Shown piece by piece: positions 21,358 through 32,283 of a stretch of DNA of 64,000 bases. The stretch spans positions 92,622,845 through 92,686,844 of the forward strand of contig JAVIAB010000124.1 of NCBI GenBank assembly GCA_032433765.1. Reading direction: 5' to 3'. The position numbers were made by a program, and so were the translations under genes. The notes beneath the pieces were generated by a model that searched no databases, had not been told where the DNA came from, and saw only the letters and a list, made by a program, of their open reading frames with translations. Numbering within the stretch: position 1 is the stretch's first letter; each line of letters starts with the position of its first letter. The DNA is from Megaustenia siamemsis. Taxonomy: Eukaryota; Mollusca; Gastropoda; Stylommatophora; Ariophantidae.

Positions 21358-21369
21358 TACATACTAATT

Positions 21370-21727
21370 ATGTAGGCTCCCGTGTGTTACCGGGCCTCAT
21401 TATGTGGGATGTAAAGAATAGTGACACTGACCTTCCAGGCATGTCGTAAGAGGCGACTAAGGAGATTGATCGATGGCTTGACAAGCTGTCATTGTAAAAA
21501 GCATTGTTATGGAAACAGGGATTTTAGCAGTGATCTCTGCAATATGTGCCATTTTGGCACGCAAGGTTTATGTTTTTGAGTTTGTGGTTCTGCCCTATGT
21601 GCCGTCTTCGGCTCGAAAGGACAATAGACAGATATATAGAATTATGAAGGGTATCAAAGTGGGAGAAATGGACTTTGAGACAGATCAAAGCGACAACTAC
21701 CAAGGACATACAATAACCAATTATTGA
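21370..21727 (+). mobile_element. LINE-like sequence partly absent from copy B
   Basis: 21376-21650 is missing in copy B. The part after it reads IKVGEMDFETDQS.NYQGHTIT, a LINE thumb motif (YLGHTIT-type), and copy B keeps this at 62450-62530. It is broken by frameshifts. Confidence 0.55.
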
Positions 21728-21767
21728 AAATGTACAACTGAAACGAAAATAAGAATCATCATCATCA

Positions 21768-22230
21768 AGTACCGGGCCTGCTGGCGTAGGTGATCATGTC
21801 TCTCCACAACTTTCGATCTCGACAGTTATCTATCATTTCTGTTGTTGACCTTCTGCCAAGCCATTCTCTTAAGCTGTCTGGAATTTTTTCTCCTTGCTTC
21901 CCTCTATCTCTTCGTCCCTCAATTTATTAAGTTGTTGCAATATATTCCATTTGTTCTCTTCTCATTACATGGCCATAAAATGATGATTGTGTCTTCCTAA
22001 TATTGGAAATTAGCTCTCTTTTAGTGTTCGCCTGTTTCAGAACATTTTCATTACTCTTCTTAGCTGTCTATGGTATTCTCAACATGATTCTGTTAAACCA
22101 CATTTCTGCAGACTCCGGTGATTTTCTTGTCTGTTGTCATATTGTCCATGATTCGCATCCGTATGTTAAGACTGGCTCTACATAATATTGAAGAACTTTT
22201 TTTCTTGTTTCCATTGTCAAAAATGAATCT
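21768..22230 (-). mobile_element. LINE C-terminus and 3' end (family 1)
   Basis: The minus-strand 3' tail is (GAT)n at 21760-21770, preceded by the conserved CTACGCCAGCAGGCCCGG. Upstream are the decayed codons of the ISNIRKKQS, HVMRREQLEYIV region. Copy B: 62558-63000. Confidence 0.75.
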
Positions 22231-22661
22231 AAAAAGATTAGGAATGACAAAAAGTAATTTTATTGCTATGAAAAATATACTCACATTAAGCGAAATAACA
22301 TCAGGGCTAAAACTAAGAAGCATAAAAAGAACCGGATGGGCAGAAAAAAAATAATCACGTCTTAAATCAACTAAAATTAAAAAGAGAACTACCAAATACA
22401 ATTCAAACAAGACAAATGCGATTTTTGGAGCATGTGTGTTAATAGACACAAAAGCCTACTAAAAGTAATCTTTGAAGGGAAAATACAAGGTAAAAGAGGT
22501 AGAGGGAGATTATCAAGGTTATCAAGGACGAGTAACACGAAATGGTGGACAAGTCATCCTATGATAACCTGCACCATCAAAGCTAAAGATAGAGCGGAAT
22601 GGCTCTCTGTGGTAGCCAACCTTCAATGCAGAGACAGCAATGAATTTATTAGTGGCAAACA
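22230..22661 (+). mobile_element. LINE C-terminal fragment (family 2)
   Basis: The plus strand reads MKNILTLSEITSGLKLR, then RHKSLLKVIFEGKIQGKRG and IKAKDRAEWLSVVANLQCRD. It joins a family 1 tail on the opposite strand near 22230. Copy B: 63020-63440. Confidence 0.78.
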
Positions 22662-23213
22662 CATGGGGTTTTTGAGAATACAAAAAGCAAATGCTGTCAC
22701 ATAGCAGCTTTCACCATTGCTAAGACATCCAAACATTTCTATGCCAGCTAAACAAGAAAAGATAAATAGTATCTTCATACCAACTTTGTGCTATGAAAGT
22801 CAAACATGGACCCTTTCTAAATCACATTTAAGAAAGATCAATACATGTGAGATGCGTTGCTTGAGAAAAGTAACAAACAACACAAGAAGAGATAGAATAC
22901 CAAATGAAACCATACGAAAAATAGTAGGAACAAAACCCTGCCAAGAATATATAGAACAACAACAATTTAAATGGTTTGGCCACCTGGTAAGAATGAATCC
23001 TTACCAATCACCATCAAGGGCGTTCTTCTCGAGAATGCATGGGAAAAGACCAAGAGGAAGACCCAGGAGAAGATGGATAGATGCAGTGACAGGGACATGT
23101 AACAACAAAGTAAAATCACTAATTCAGACAATTCGAGCAGCACAAGAACGACAAATGATATAAACCACGACACCTTTTAGGTATCAGTGAAAGAGAAAAG
23201 AAGAAGAAGAAGA
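22662..23213 (+). mobile_element. 5'-truncated LINE, only in copy A
   Basis: A long frame at 22717-23163 reads IFIPTLCYESQTWTLSKSH, MRCLRKVTNNTRRDRI, QQQFKWFGHLVRM and RGRPRRRWIDAV, the C-terminal domain of a LINE. It ends with a (GAA)n tail at 23200-23212. Copy B is continuous across the site (63450-63465), with a near repeat of aaacacatgg / aaacaaatgtgg as the probable target duplication. The frame is open, so the insertion is young. Confidence 0.8.
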
Positions 23214-23948
23214 AACAAATGTGGAAATACATTTTCATCCAGTATTGTTACCAAATTGTTTCTAAATCCACCCATACCAGTATTGTTGTATGTTTTAAAT
23301 ATAACGAATGTTGCTCAACACATTAATCAGAACAATAATCAGAACAATAATCAAAGCAATAACTCGCTCTCATCATCATCATCATTGTGTATTTATTATA
23401 CTTCTTCTAGCCTCACTTTTCTTCATCATCTTATTTTTCTAGATTTTTAAAAATTCTTTGTTAACTCTTCTAATTCTTCTACCTTTTCACCTCTTCTTCT
23501 TTATTTTTTTTTTGTTCACAATTTTTCCGTTATCTTTCCTTCATTAAAACTTTCAATTATCTCTCCAACATTTAGTTTTGTCTTTCTTTTTGTCCGTTTT
23601 TTGTCATTTCCTGTAATATATTCTCTGTTAATTTTCTTTTATCTCATTATTCTTTTTTCTTCCTGGTCCTTCTCTACACCTTCTAAAATTTCTACTACCT
23701 TATATGTATTATCTTTCTTCTACCCCTTTCTTACCTTCATCACCGATTTAATTATTTTGTTATTGTCGTTCATTGAGCAAGTTGCCTGACAATATATTTT
23801 TTTTCTTTAGGATTTCTACTCCACACTTCAGTTGTCAGAAAATTTCAAGACAACGTTGTTCTTGTAAGCAAAATAATAGCAACATGGGCACAATCAAATT
23901 GATCATATTTCCTCAACTATTTGAATGTTTTCCTATACACACAATATA
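23214..23948. other. Pyrimidine-rich, no gene
   Basis: Long T/C-rich stretch with a repeated aatcagaacaat near 23325. The copy B part (63465-64000) has no common frame. The minus strand of 23214-23768 is purine-rich. Confidence 0.55.
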
Positions 23949-24504
23949 TCAAAATACGCTTCTATATCTGCTGCTCATGTTATAGTAAATGAAAATATTC
24001 ATTGAAGAGTTTACACTCTTCATGATATAACCAATTCCGCCTATTATCAGCGATATATTAAAATATTTTCCGTTCATAGACAGCTCAGGTAAAAATGATA
24101 ATGCCAGAACAATAATTGTAACGGGAACAAAACAAACAATAAACAAAGTGGAAACCATCTCAACCATTTTGCCAGCCTTTAAGTTTTTTCAACCTGTGAA
24201 CCAGTTACATTCTTCTGTCACCACTCTGCTTGTCTTTGAAGTTGAAATGAAAGTATGGCTGCACCAACAACGATGATCACAAAGGAACTGAAGGGAATAA
24301 TAAAACTATTAACTGTGAATGTAATCATCTCCACATTTCTTCGATCACCAGTTGACACAATCCCGACAATAGTTTTGTTTCTTGATTGTGAAAACGTTTG
24401 GCCCAACCAGGTGACAGCGTACACTGGGGAACCGGTGAAGAAGAAAAACAATGAACAGGCAAACGGTGATCACAATCACTCGTTTTGGTGATGATACCTT
24501 GTAC
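23949..24504 (-). pseudogene. GPCR exon 3 pseudogene (TM4-TM7)
   Basis: An acceptor (ttatttcag) sits at 24505. Against the intact exon 38232-38825 I see a 2-base loss near 24480, one extra base near 24440, and a stop with lost sequence in the third intracellular loop near 24200. Preserved pieces are TGSPVYAVTWLGQTFS, NVEMITFTVNSFIIPFSSF, and TM6-TM7 FIVCFVPVTII to SMNIFIYYNMSSRYRSVF. At least three disruptions make it non-functional. It is the exon 3 of a neighbouring array member whose exons 1-2 should lie to the right. Confidence 0.88.
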
Positions 24505-24540
24505 CTGAAATAATAAAAAGGGAAATAAACATTATATTGT

Positions 24541-24890
24541 ATTGCTAGACTAGTATATTTTATGTGTGTGGGACTAGTTGGTCTCGAGCCAAGACGCCAG
24601 CCTCGTGACAGAGAGATTGTGGGTTAAAATGTAAGCTTCATCGGTTGGGATTTTTGTTTATGATTTCTCTGTGCAGCAACCACCCCTGGTCTCAGCAGTG
24701 TGGCACGGCTTGAAACGTTAAATACTCATTGACGGAAAAAAATTATGAGTATTTCTGAAGTTGGAGTTATCTGCCTGTGTGGCGAGGGACCCCTGTGCAC
24801 ACGGCTGCTAGGGAAGTAATGGAATAACACGCAAAATTCAGTTCCTAGTCTCTAGGGACTTCGTCAGAGGTAAAAGCTGACGAACGAAAA
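24541..24890 (+). mobile_element. SINE-like relic
   Basis: gactagttggtctcgagcc and gattgtgggttaaaatg resemble a decayed tRNA-like head of the family at 7320 and 46315. A body with ggcacggcttgaaacg follows. Boundaries are unclear. Confidence 0.4.
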
Positions 24891-25199
24891 AAAAATTGTT
24901 TTTTTCATTAAAAAAAAACCCGTCACCGTTTGTTATCCCTCCTCTTACAACACGTCAATGATTCTGTCGACTGTGTCAACAAAAACTATAAGGGCTGTAA
25001 ATGCTGGAAGAAACGAATTTGTTTTAAAATATGTGTTCTTTCATGTATTCACAATTCAGTGCACGCATTTCGAAGCATGCAACAAAATAACAAACAACAG
25101 AAAATATCGTTTAAACTTTGTTGAGATAAGAATAAGCAAATCAAAATGTGACTCAAAAGGTCATCAATTGGGGATACATACAACAAACACATCCTAGTA

Positions 25200-25635
25200 T
25201 ATGGCTGTGAAAAATGGAGAACAACAAATATGTCAGTCATGAAGCTACACACCTACGTTAATGGATGCTTGTGCAGAACAAAAGATGGAAATGGTAGGAC
25301 AAAGTCATTAAAATAGAATTATAAAAAAAAAGTATCAGTCAAATGCTAGTGGACAAAGAGATACAGCGAAGATGATGGCGCTGGATAGGATACACACTGC
25401 GGAAGCCAAATGAGAATATTACACAACAGGCCCTTTTTGGAATCCGCAAGGAAAAATACAAAGAGGAAGACCAAAATATTCTAAAGATGACAGATGGAAA
25501 CAGTGATTAAAATAATGGGGAAGACATGGAATGATCTTAAAAGACTGGCTATAAACAGAACGGTTTGGGATGTGTTTGTTGCAGATCTATGTACCACATG
25601 GTATTTAAAGATAGAAGAAGAACAAGACTGAAAAA
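25200..25635 (+). mobile_element. LINE C-terminal fragment (family 6)
   Basis: The plus strand, across stops, reads LVYGCEKWRTT, NGCLCRTK, KRKTKIF and IKIMGKTWNDLKRLAINRTVWDVFVADLCTTW. This is the C-terminal LINE signature ending in W....ADLCTT. It has multiple stops. Confidence 0.7.
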
Positions 25636-25920
25636 AACAGATCAAAATGTAAAAGTTACATGTAAGATCGGTAATTAGATCACATTTGCCACAAATCCAT
25701 TGGATTTACATGTAAAAAACCGCAAACCCGAGGTGTGTTCTTAGTGTGTTTATCATTATATCTAGGGTGTACGATAACTCTTTTTTTTTTTTTTTGTCTA
25801 CTGAAAATATCAGTCAGAATATGTTCCCAGTCTGTGTTAATCACGGTATACATATTTCTATTCAGTTATCGCGAAATGGTGCTAATATTGTGTTGAAAGC
25901 ACGTGAAATTCGCCTTTTTA

Positions 25921-26164
25921 AACGGTAAGTTGATTACAACAGATGTGGGAATTGTAAAATCCTAAAAATTAGAACAACGAAGAAAATAATATTTTTAAAT
26001 ACCTCAAAGAAGCAAAAATATTTCCTAAATGCATGATAGTAGGGGGAAAAAAATCAGACTTAAGGTCGGTGGAAAAAATAAGATTTCATTTAAAAAAACT
26101 ACAGAAATTCTTCAGTTTCTAAGATAATAATAAACTCTGTGGGCACGAATTTCAGAGCGAACTA
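25921..26164. mobile_element. Solo right end of the old DD83E-type element
   Basis: This matches 20260-20497 and ends in the TIR tgtgggcacg..cgaacta followed by TA at 26165. No transposase or left TIR is present next to it. It is a one-ended fragment. Confidence 0.8.
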
Positions 26165-26165
26165 T

Positions 26166-26840
26166 ATGTATAGATAGTAGCATACCAGTCTTAAATATGT
26201 ATTTCATAAACACGTTATTCTCTGCTCAATAACAGACTATAACAATTCGGATTTCTTTGTGTGTGATATAATTTTTAAATGTTACCGCTATGCCGTAGCC
26301 AGTGAATGAATGAAAGTACTATAGGGTTTCCCGATCGATGCCGAACTCAACACGTCTTTAGTGGTTTTACCAGTGATTTTATCAGTGGTTTTACCAGTTA
26401 TTTTACCAATGGTTTAACCACTAACACATTCTTCTCCAGGTTATACCAGCATATTTTCCTTATTTACTTGGCGCTGTATGAACACACAGGTATAGTGCAC
26501 TACCGCTCACGAGCAATAACTTTATTGGCACTCACAGCGAAATAAAAGAGATGAGCAGAGAGGCACAGAAGGCAGGGGTGTCTAAAAAATTAAGAGACAC
26601 ACAGACAACAAAAAAGACAGTTCTTTTTATTTTTCACGAAATGAGCGTACTTCTGATCAAACTTCGTTTCAATAACCTTTAAGTATAAGAATTGTTGAAG
26701 AAATGCCGGATTCGGTTGAGAGTGTGAAAAAAAAAAATCTCACATTTCCCTGCCCTACTTTATGCTTGATGTAATGTTGATGCCTTGAAAAATGTATTAA
26801 CATCAAAACAAATAACACCTTGGTAAAATTTTGAATAGCA
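26166..26840. other. No gene recognised
   Basis: A short internal repeat (gttttaccagtgattttatcagtg, near 26355-26420) is the only structure seen. Confidence 0.5.
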
Positions 26841-27255
26841 AAATGTTATATTTTCTCATCATTCCTGTATGATGCAGAAACATTGACATTAGTCAAGAAA
26901 ACAGAACAGAAAATTGACGTCTTGTAGATTTATTGAAGAATACGAAGAATTGGATGGAAGGAAAAGAAAACAAACGATGGAAGTCTTGAAATAACTAAAT
27001 CTATTAAACACATTTCAAACAAAAGAAATGCAATTTTTGGGGCATGTAAAAAGACACAAAAGCCTACTAACAGTAATCTTGAAAGAGAAAATGCAAGGTA
27101 AAACAGACAGAGGCAGACCAATTCTAATATTGGCGAGTAACATCAAAAGATGGACAAGTCAGCCAATGACAAATCACACTATCAAAGCAAGGGACAGAGC
27201 GGAATGGCGCTATATGGCAGCCACCCTTCGATGCCGAGACGGCACTCACTGACGA
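26840..27255 (+). mobile_element. LINE C-terminal fragment (family 2)
   Basis: The plus strand reads MQFLGHVKRHKSLLTVI, EKMQGKTDRGRP and IKARDRAEWRYMAATLRCRDGTH with a stop. It is the same family as 22.4 kb, better preserved at the end. Confidence 0.8.
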
Positions 27256-28309
27256 TGAAGAAAAAGAAAAACAGGTTTGCTTGTTAGTAAGTAGAAGTTG
27301 AATAGATCATATTTAATTTCTCCCAGAATGATAACAGAGTTTAGATCACATGTTTCCCTTTCAGAATGGTAAGAATCTTACATGGACGATGACACTTCAA
27401 AATGAAAAATAAAATGAAATGTTTTTCTTTCTTTTTAATTAATCTCTCTACGCATTCTGAGATTAGCGATAGGAAAACAAAAGTAGTAAAGTTCAATCTA
27501 ACTTGATATACGTATTAATTAGTATTGAGATTAATCGTTGAAGAAATATATTGCATTGTTACATCGAAGAATTAGTGAATACAGATTAGTTAAAAAAACC
27601 ATGGGTTGCATGCATGCTGTACGGACCTAGACTAACATCACATTGTGTCCATTTTAATCATGGGAAATATTGACAGGACAACTTGTACTGCAGAGTTATG
27701 TAAAGTAAAAGTGTATGTTTCGTTATGGAGAATTGAGGGGAAAATATGATATCTGTATCATTCAGTTGAAGAGTGTATACCAAGTGCTTATGACATAAAA
27801 ATAGGGAAAGCAAGTATAAGTAACTGGTATATATAGAATATAGCTTACGAGTAAGTAAAAGATAAGTATTTGTTTCGTTTAGTTTAGACAAGTACTAGAA
27901 GATCTGTGGGATACATTTTTACGAAGGAAAAAAGATGGGCAGAGCTTGCAAGTTATTTTTGTTGTGTAAACAGACCCTTTGCATCAAGAAGAAATTATAA
28001 AGAAGACCCGAAAGGCACAAAAATCACAGTTATACTGCAAACCACAACACAACGCAGACACACCCACGTCCTTTTAAGGGCGGATGATGACATGATACAT
28101 TCCTTAAGTCATCGGGCGAACGCAAGCAAGCATAAAGAAGACAATGTAAGAAGAACGTGATCAAGAACTACATGTAGAAGTTGTCGTTTAAGAAAAGTAA
28201 TTCAAGAGAGCACTCAAATTCTATAGAAAATATTGCAACAACACGCGTTCGATTTATCCTAATCAGTCTTGAGAAATTGACTCTTTTAAAACAGACTAAC
28301 TAAAGTTCG
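27256..28309. other. No gene recognised
   Basis: An 84-aa plus frame at 27906-28160 and a 77-aa minus frame at 27658-27891 have no motif I know and no paralogous copy here to test conservation. Confidence 0.45.
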
Positions 28310-28530
28310 ATTCCGGGTGGAAAAAAAATATTCCTGCGGTCCACCCAGCCGTTGGCAGAAATGAGTTTTAAAAATTCATACTCTGCGCACGTGAGGAATG
28401 ACTCATGAGTTACGATACTTGATGCGGCACTATATAGGAGATTCCAAACAAATTCAGATAGGCCGCAGAGCACATATGAGTACAAAAATCCACGTGCTAA
28501 AACTTCGATTCAAGTCTCGTACTTTTACCT
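28310..28530 (+). mobile_element. tRNA-derived SINE, second family
   Basis: The plus strand matches the minus strand of 35571-35800: ccacccagccgttggcagaaatg, gataggccgcagagcac (A-box-like) and attcaagtctcgtactttt (B-box-like and end). Confidence 0.65.
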
Positions 28531-29520
28531 TAACTAACATCATAATCAAAGTCAACCATAAGGCATTTATCATCATGACATGAGTTATATAAATGTATTT
28601 TTTACATAAGTGTAAATGTAAACTAGCAAACCTCAAACAAATGGAACATCAAGTGTGGCCTAATATTCGTAGACTGCCATAAATATATATCTAATAACAA
28701 ATTACAAAAAAAGGGATTGCAACATCTGAATGGACTGGATGAAATCTGCAAAAATCGATATATAACGATAATTAAGGAAATGATAGAAGTTATTATAGTA
28801 AGTAGAATAGACAGACTCACACAAAAAAACGCAGGTAATCGTTCAATACAATGAACTAAAACAAGTAAATTAATGTAATATATTTGTGACATTCTTTAAT
28901 CAGCGAATGGGAAAAATGAGACATAATTTGAAAACATATGCAACAAAGCACGTATAATGTTCAGATAACAAAACCGATGTGCAAAACACAGACATTAACA
29001 GCAGGGAATAAAAAAACAACAACAACTACATAATCGAGATATCTTCGAAGAATATTTCATTTGACTTTGTCAAACAAGAGAGGAAGAAAGAAATGACCAA
29101 TCAGGGGAAAGGTAGAAATAGTATTAGTCTTCAACAATCTCCTGATACAACCAATTCAATTATTTGGGCATGTAGCGTCGCTATTGGCATTCAACAACTA
29201 CAGATAGCATTACAATGGATCAACAACTGAAGAGGTAGAGGAATACCACCAAAATGATGGATAAACGAAATCTCTGACGCCGCACAAAGTAAAAGTTGAA
29301 CAAAGGAGCACTTTCAAGAAAACTGCATTTTTACTCGACGCAAAACGAAGTAAAACATAGAAAATAAAATACGATGAAAATGGAATGAGCACCACAGACG
29401 CAACTTTAATTACGATGCCTGCATATGTTTATAACTATGCTGTTATAATTAAGTTCAGGACTCAAATATACGTACTCAAAGAAAAAAAATACCTTCAATA
29501 AATATGTCAGTAGATTGTAC
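28531..29520. other. No gene recognised
   Basis: AT-rich. Parts near 29080-29300 have LINE-like codons (QEREERNDQSGE, HQNDG) too decayed to call. Confidence 0.45.
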
Positions 29521-29690
29521 CTAAGAGACTAATGTTTACAGATTCTTGGAAACCTTGTTTGTCGAAGCAGATGATGTTGATTATGTTAGTCACGACGAGG
29601 AAAACGTCGATTAGTGCTCCGTACACAAACCAGTGATAGACGGTTATTGCCTAGTCGCTTACTGCCAAGTACGTCTACTGATGACCCCAT
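29521..29690 (-). pseudogene. Divergent GPCR exon-1 relic
   Basis: The minus strand reads AITVYHWFVYGALIDVF, then LVVTNIINIICFDKQGFQ and ESVNISLLG, and ends at TTAG|gtacaa (29520). It clearly parallels exon 1 at 44288. The N-terminal part (MGSSVDVLGSKRLG) is in a different frame with a stop between, so one indel separates them. The donor is poor. It probably belonged with the exon 3 pseudogene at 23949. Confidence 0.7.
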
Positions 29691-29796
29691 TGTGATCTAT
29701 ATGAACTTTTCTGTTAATCATCATCATCAAGTATCGGGCCTCTGGCGTAGGTGCAGGAGTCCTTTATTTTTGCTTTCTTTCACTATAATACACAAC

Positions 29797-30015
29797 TTTC
29801 TGTTAATACTTAACTTTCTGTTAATACTCAACTTTCTGTTTATACTCAACTTTCTGTTTATACTCAACTTTCTGTTAATACTCAACTTTCTGTTTATACT
29901 CAACTTTCTGTTAATACTCAACTTTCTGTTAATACTAACCGTTCTGTTAATACTCAACTTTCTGTTAATACTCAACTTTCTGTTTATACTCAACTTTCTG
30001 ATAATACTCAACTTT
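29797..30015. repeat. 18-bp tandem array, about 12 units
   Basis: The unit is caactttctgttaatact, with tta/ttt variants. Because 18 is divisible by three it is open on both strands (LILNFLF plus, RKLSIN minus). I regard these frames as by-products. Confidence 0.95.
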
Positions 30016-30459
30016 ATTAAAAAATAGTATTTTCTAAATGAAATAGGAAACGCAGTTGCTCTTCTACGTAAATCTAAGTGAAATGTATGATATTTTATGA
30101 GAATTATGAAATGTAATAAATTGTATTTACCGTTAAACATTAATCAATGTGTTATTAAAACACAACGTTGCTACTCCAATGTGTAATTTACATTATTTAA
30201 AAATGAATTTCAAAAAATCGTTTTGTTGTATAATTGTTCAAACTATTCCAATGCAGCTATGTAATTCCATTGTTAAATTACTAGGAATTCGCATATACTG
30301 AGAAATAAGAATAATGTCAACCTAATTCTTTTAAATGACCACTTAAATTACCAAGCTAACGCTATTTCACATATTTATTCAGCCTTCTTTTGTTTCTAAG
30401 AAATCATATAATTTGTTACTCTTATAATAACAAATTGTTCAAATCAACGTTGTGCTTCC

Positions 30460-30845
30460 AAATTCCAGACACAGACCCTAGATGCAAGAACAATAAGAAA
30501 ATAACTTCTACAGAGATGACAAGGGATAGACGAATGACAGGAAACAGTCTGAGAGATAAGATCAGAAATGAAGAACTGTTAAAAAAGCTAGGAATAGCCC
30601 CCGCCATAGAATATATAAGGAAACAACAGATAACATGGCTTGGCCACGTGACAAGGCATAAAGAAAAAAACAAAACACAACGAGCCGTCAACAAAAGTTG
30701 TGAGAACACCAGAACCAAGGGTCGACCACGAAAAAGATGGGTCGATGGAATATTAGAAGCACTAGGAAACATAACAGCAACAGAGGCGAACAGAAGAGCA
30801 AAAGACTGCAAATTATATCTCTCCTCGACGCTGAAAGGCAGATGA
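30460..30845 (+). mobile_element. LINE C-terminal fragment (family 3), best copy
   Basis: An open frame reads TDPRCKNNKKITSTEMTRDRR, NSLRDKIRNEELLKKLG, RKQQITWLGHVTRH, GRPRKRWVDGILEALG and EANRRAKDCKLYLSSTLKGR, then a stop and an AAGAAGAATA-rich 3' tail. The RT and endonuclease parts are absent. It is the reference for the family 3 scraps elsewhere in the window. Confidence 0.82.
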
Positions 30846-31125
30846 AGAAGGAAAGAAGAATAAGAAGAATAAGAAGAATATGAAGAGAGAAGGTCAAGTC
30901 AACGTGACGGGAAATTATTAATAACAAACGGTTGCGAGTCAATACTTTCTTTTCTAGTCTTTCTTATATAGTTTGTGCAAATAGAACACAATAATACAAC
31001 ATCAACTAAAAAAAGAAAGTTGAGCTTAATGTTTGTTTAAATAAAATTGTACTGTATTGATATTTTATAAAGATTTCAATCAATTAACCACAATTTTACT
31101 CATGAGTAAGACGTTCCACTTTGAA

Positions 31126-31168
<43 letters not shown>

Positions 31169-31580
31169 TAATGTTGCCAATAGCTAAACTTTCACAAACG
31201 GATGTATTTTCTTGTAAATATGTAAGATCAAAGTGAACCTAGTGTAGACTGTCATAGACATTAAACTTAAATGTATATTTTTCTCAGATTTTGTTATCAC
31301 TGCTAACACTTATTTCTTTTGATTCATTTGAAGCTATTATAGTGTATTCTTGTTGTTCCTATTTCAACTTGCAGTTGTAGTAGAAACATATGTAGTAGAA
31401 ATCAATGTGGATAGGCATTCTTATGGGGTAGGTATCCTGCAGGATAGACTGTAAGGCTGCATGGAGCAAATTCTGGAGTCTTAACAAATACAAACAGAAA
31501 GGTCCTTTGTCTCTTACCCCTGTCTGGTGTAGCCAATTTTATTTTACACATTTTAATATATTTGTTGCAAAAAGTTGTTT
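30846..31580. other. No gene; (AT)n at 31128-31162
   Basis: A GAAGAATAA tail followed by AT-rich sequence with a 35-bp AT dinucleotide run. Nothing else seen. Confidence 0.55.
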
Positions 31581-31581
31581 A

Positions 31582-31613
<32 letters not shown>

Positions 31614-31871
31614 GATTAGGTCGCATGTCCTTTGCAGAATGTTCCATTCACGCAGCCAGTCTGAAAGAATCTGTCTCTAGCCAGACCTCCCACAGAACAG
31701 TGCATTCACCACAGATCCCATATAATCATTGTTTGATACAAGTTTTTCTCTATTGATAATGAAGTTAAATTGGCTCTTTAAGTTCTTTATTTTCTTTATA
31801 TTTTGATTACTGGTTAGATTCTCATAGTTATCGTCATCACTGATTTGAATTCCCGTCCAAGGGAAAATCAA
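31582..31871 (-). mobile_element. LINE-like 3' fragment with (GAT)n tail
   Basis: (ATC)n at 31582-31613 is the minus-strand (GAT)n tail seen on LINEs here. Upstream codons on the minus strand read VVNALFCGRSG and DWLREWNILQRTCDL. Family unknown. Confidence 0.45.
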
Positions 31872-32015
31872 ACTTTCTAAATCTGAGTTGCATTAAATGT
31901 CAACTCTAACAGCATGAGCTTCATTACCGCATACAAAAAGTGCAAGTTTCACACCAAGAGTACGGATTTAAAGAACAATTTTTTTAAAGTAATATAATAA
32001 ATAAATAGGTTACCT

Positions 32016-32170
32016 AGATTGTATATGAGACTATTGTTGACAGTTAAACATTGTATGGTGAAGTATGTATGTTGATTATGTTAGTTACGATACCGAAAAC
32101 GTCGGTAACTTACCCTGGTAATGCATACGAAATAGACAAAAATAACATAAGTTCGTGCCTTCCAGAAAAA
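32016..32170 (-). pseudogene. GPCR exon-1 relic 2
   Basis: The minus strand keeps VTDVFGIVTNIINI, the TM1 core of exon 1, and ends at CTAG|gtaacc (32015). The flanking parts are unreadable. It lies just before the 28-bp minisatellite. Confidence 0.6.
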
Positions 32171-32283
32171 AATAGTTTATTAAATTCTATTCTTGGAATT
32201 AGTTTCACTGAAGTCGGTGCATCCCAATAACCGCTCCATAATCCGTACCAGCAGTTCTCGAAGCATATGCAGGCTAAATGTCA

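Noticed and set aside
29727..30140. 137-aa frames on both strands over 29.6-30.1 kb
   Set aside because: They arise from an 18-bp tandem repeat whose period is divisible by three; no independent coding evidence.
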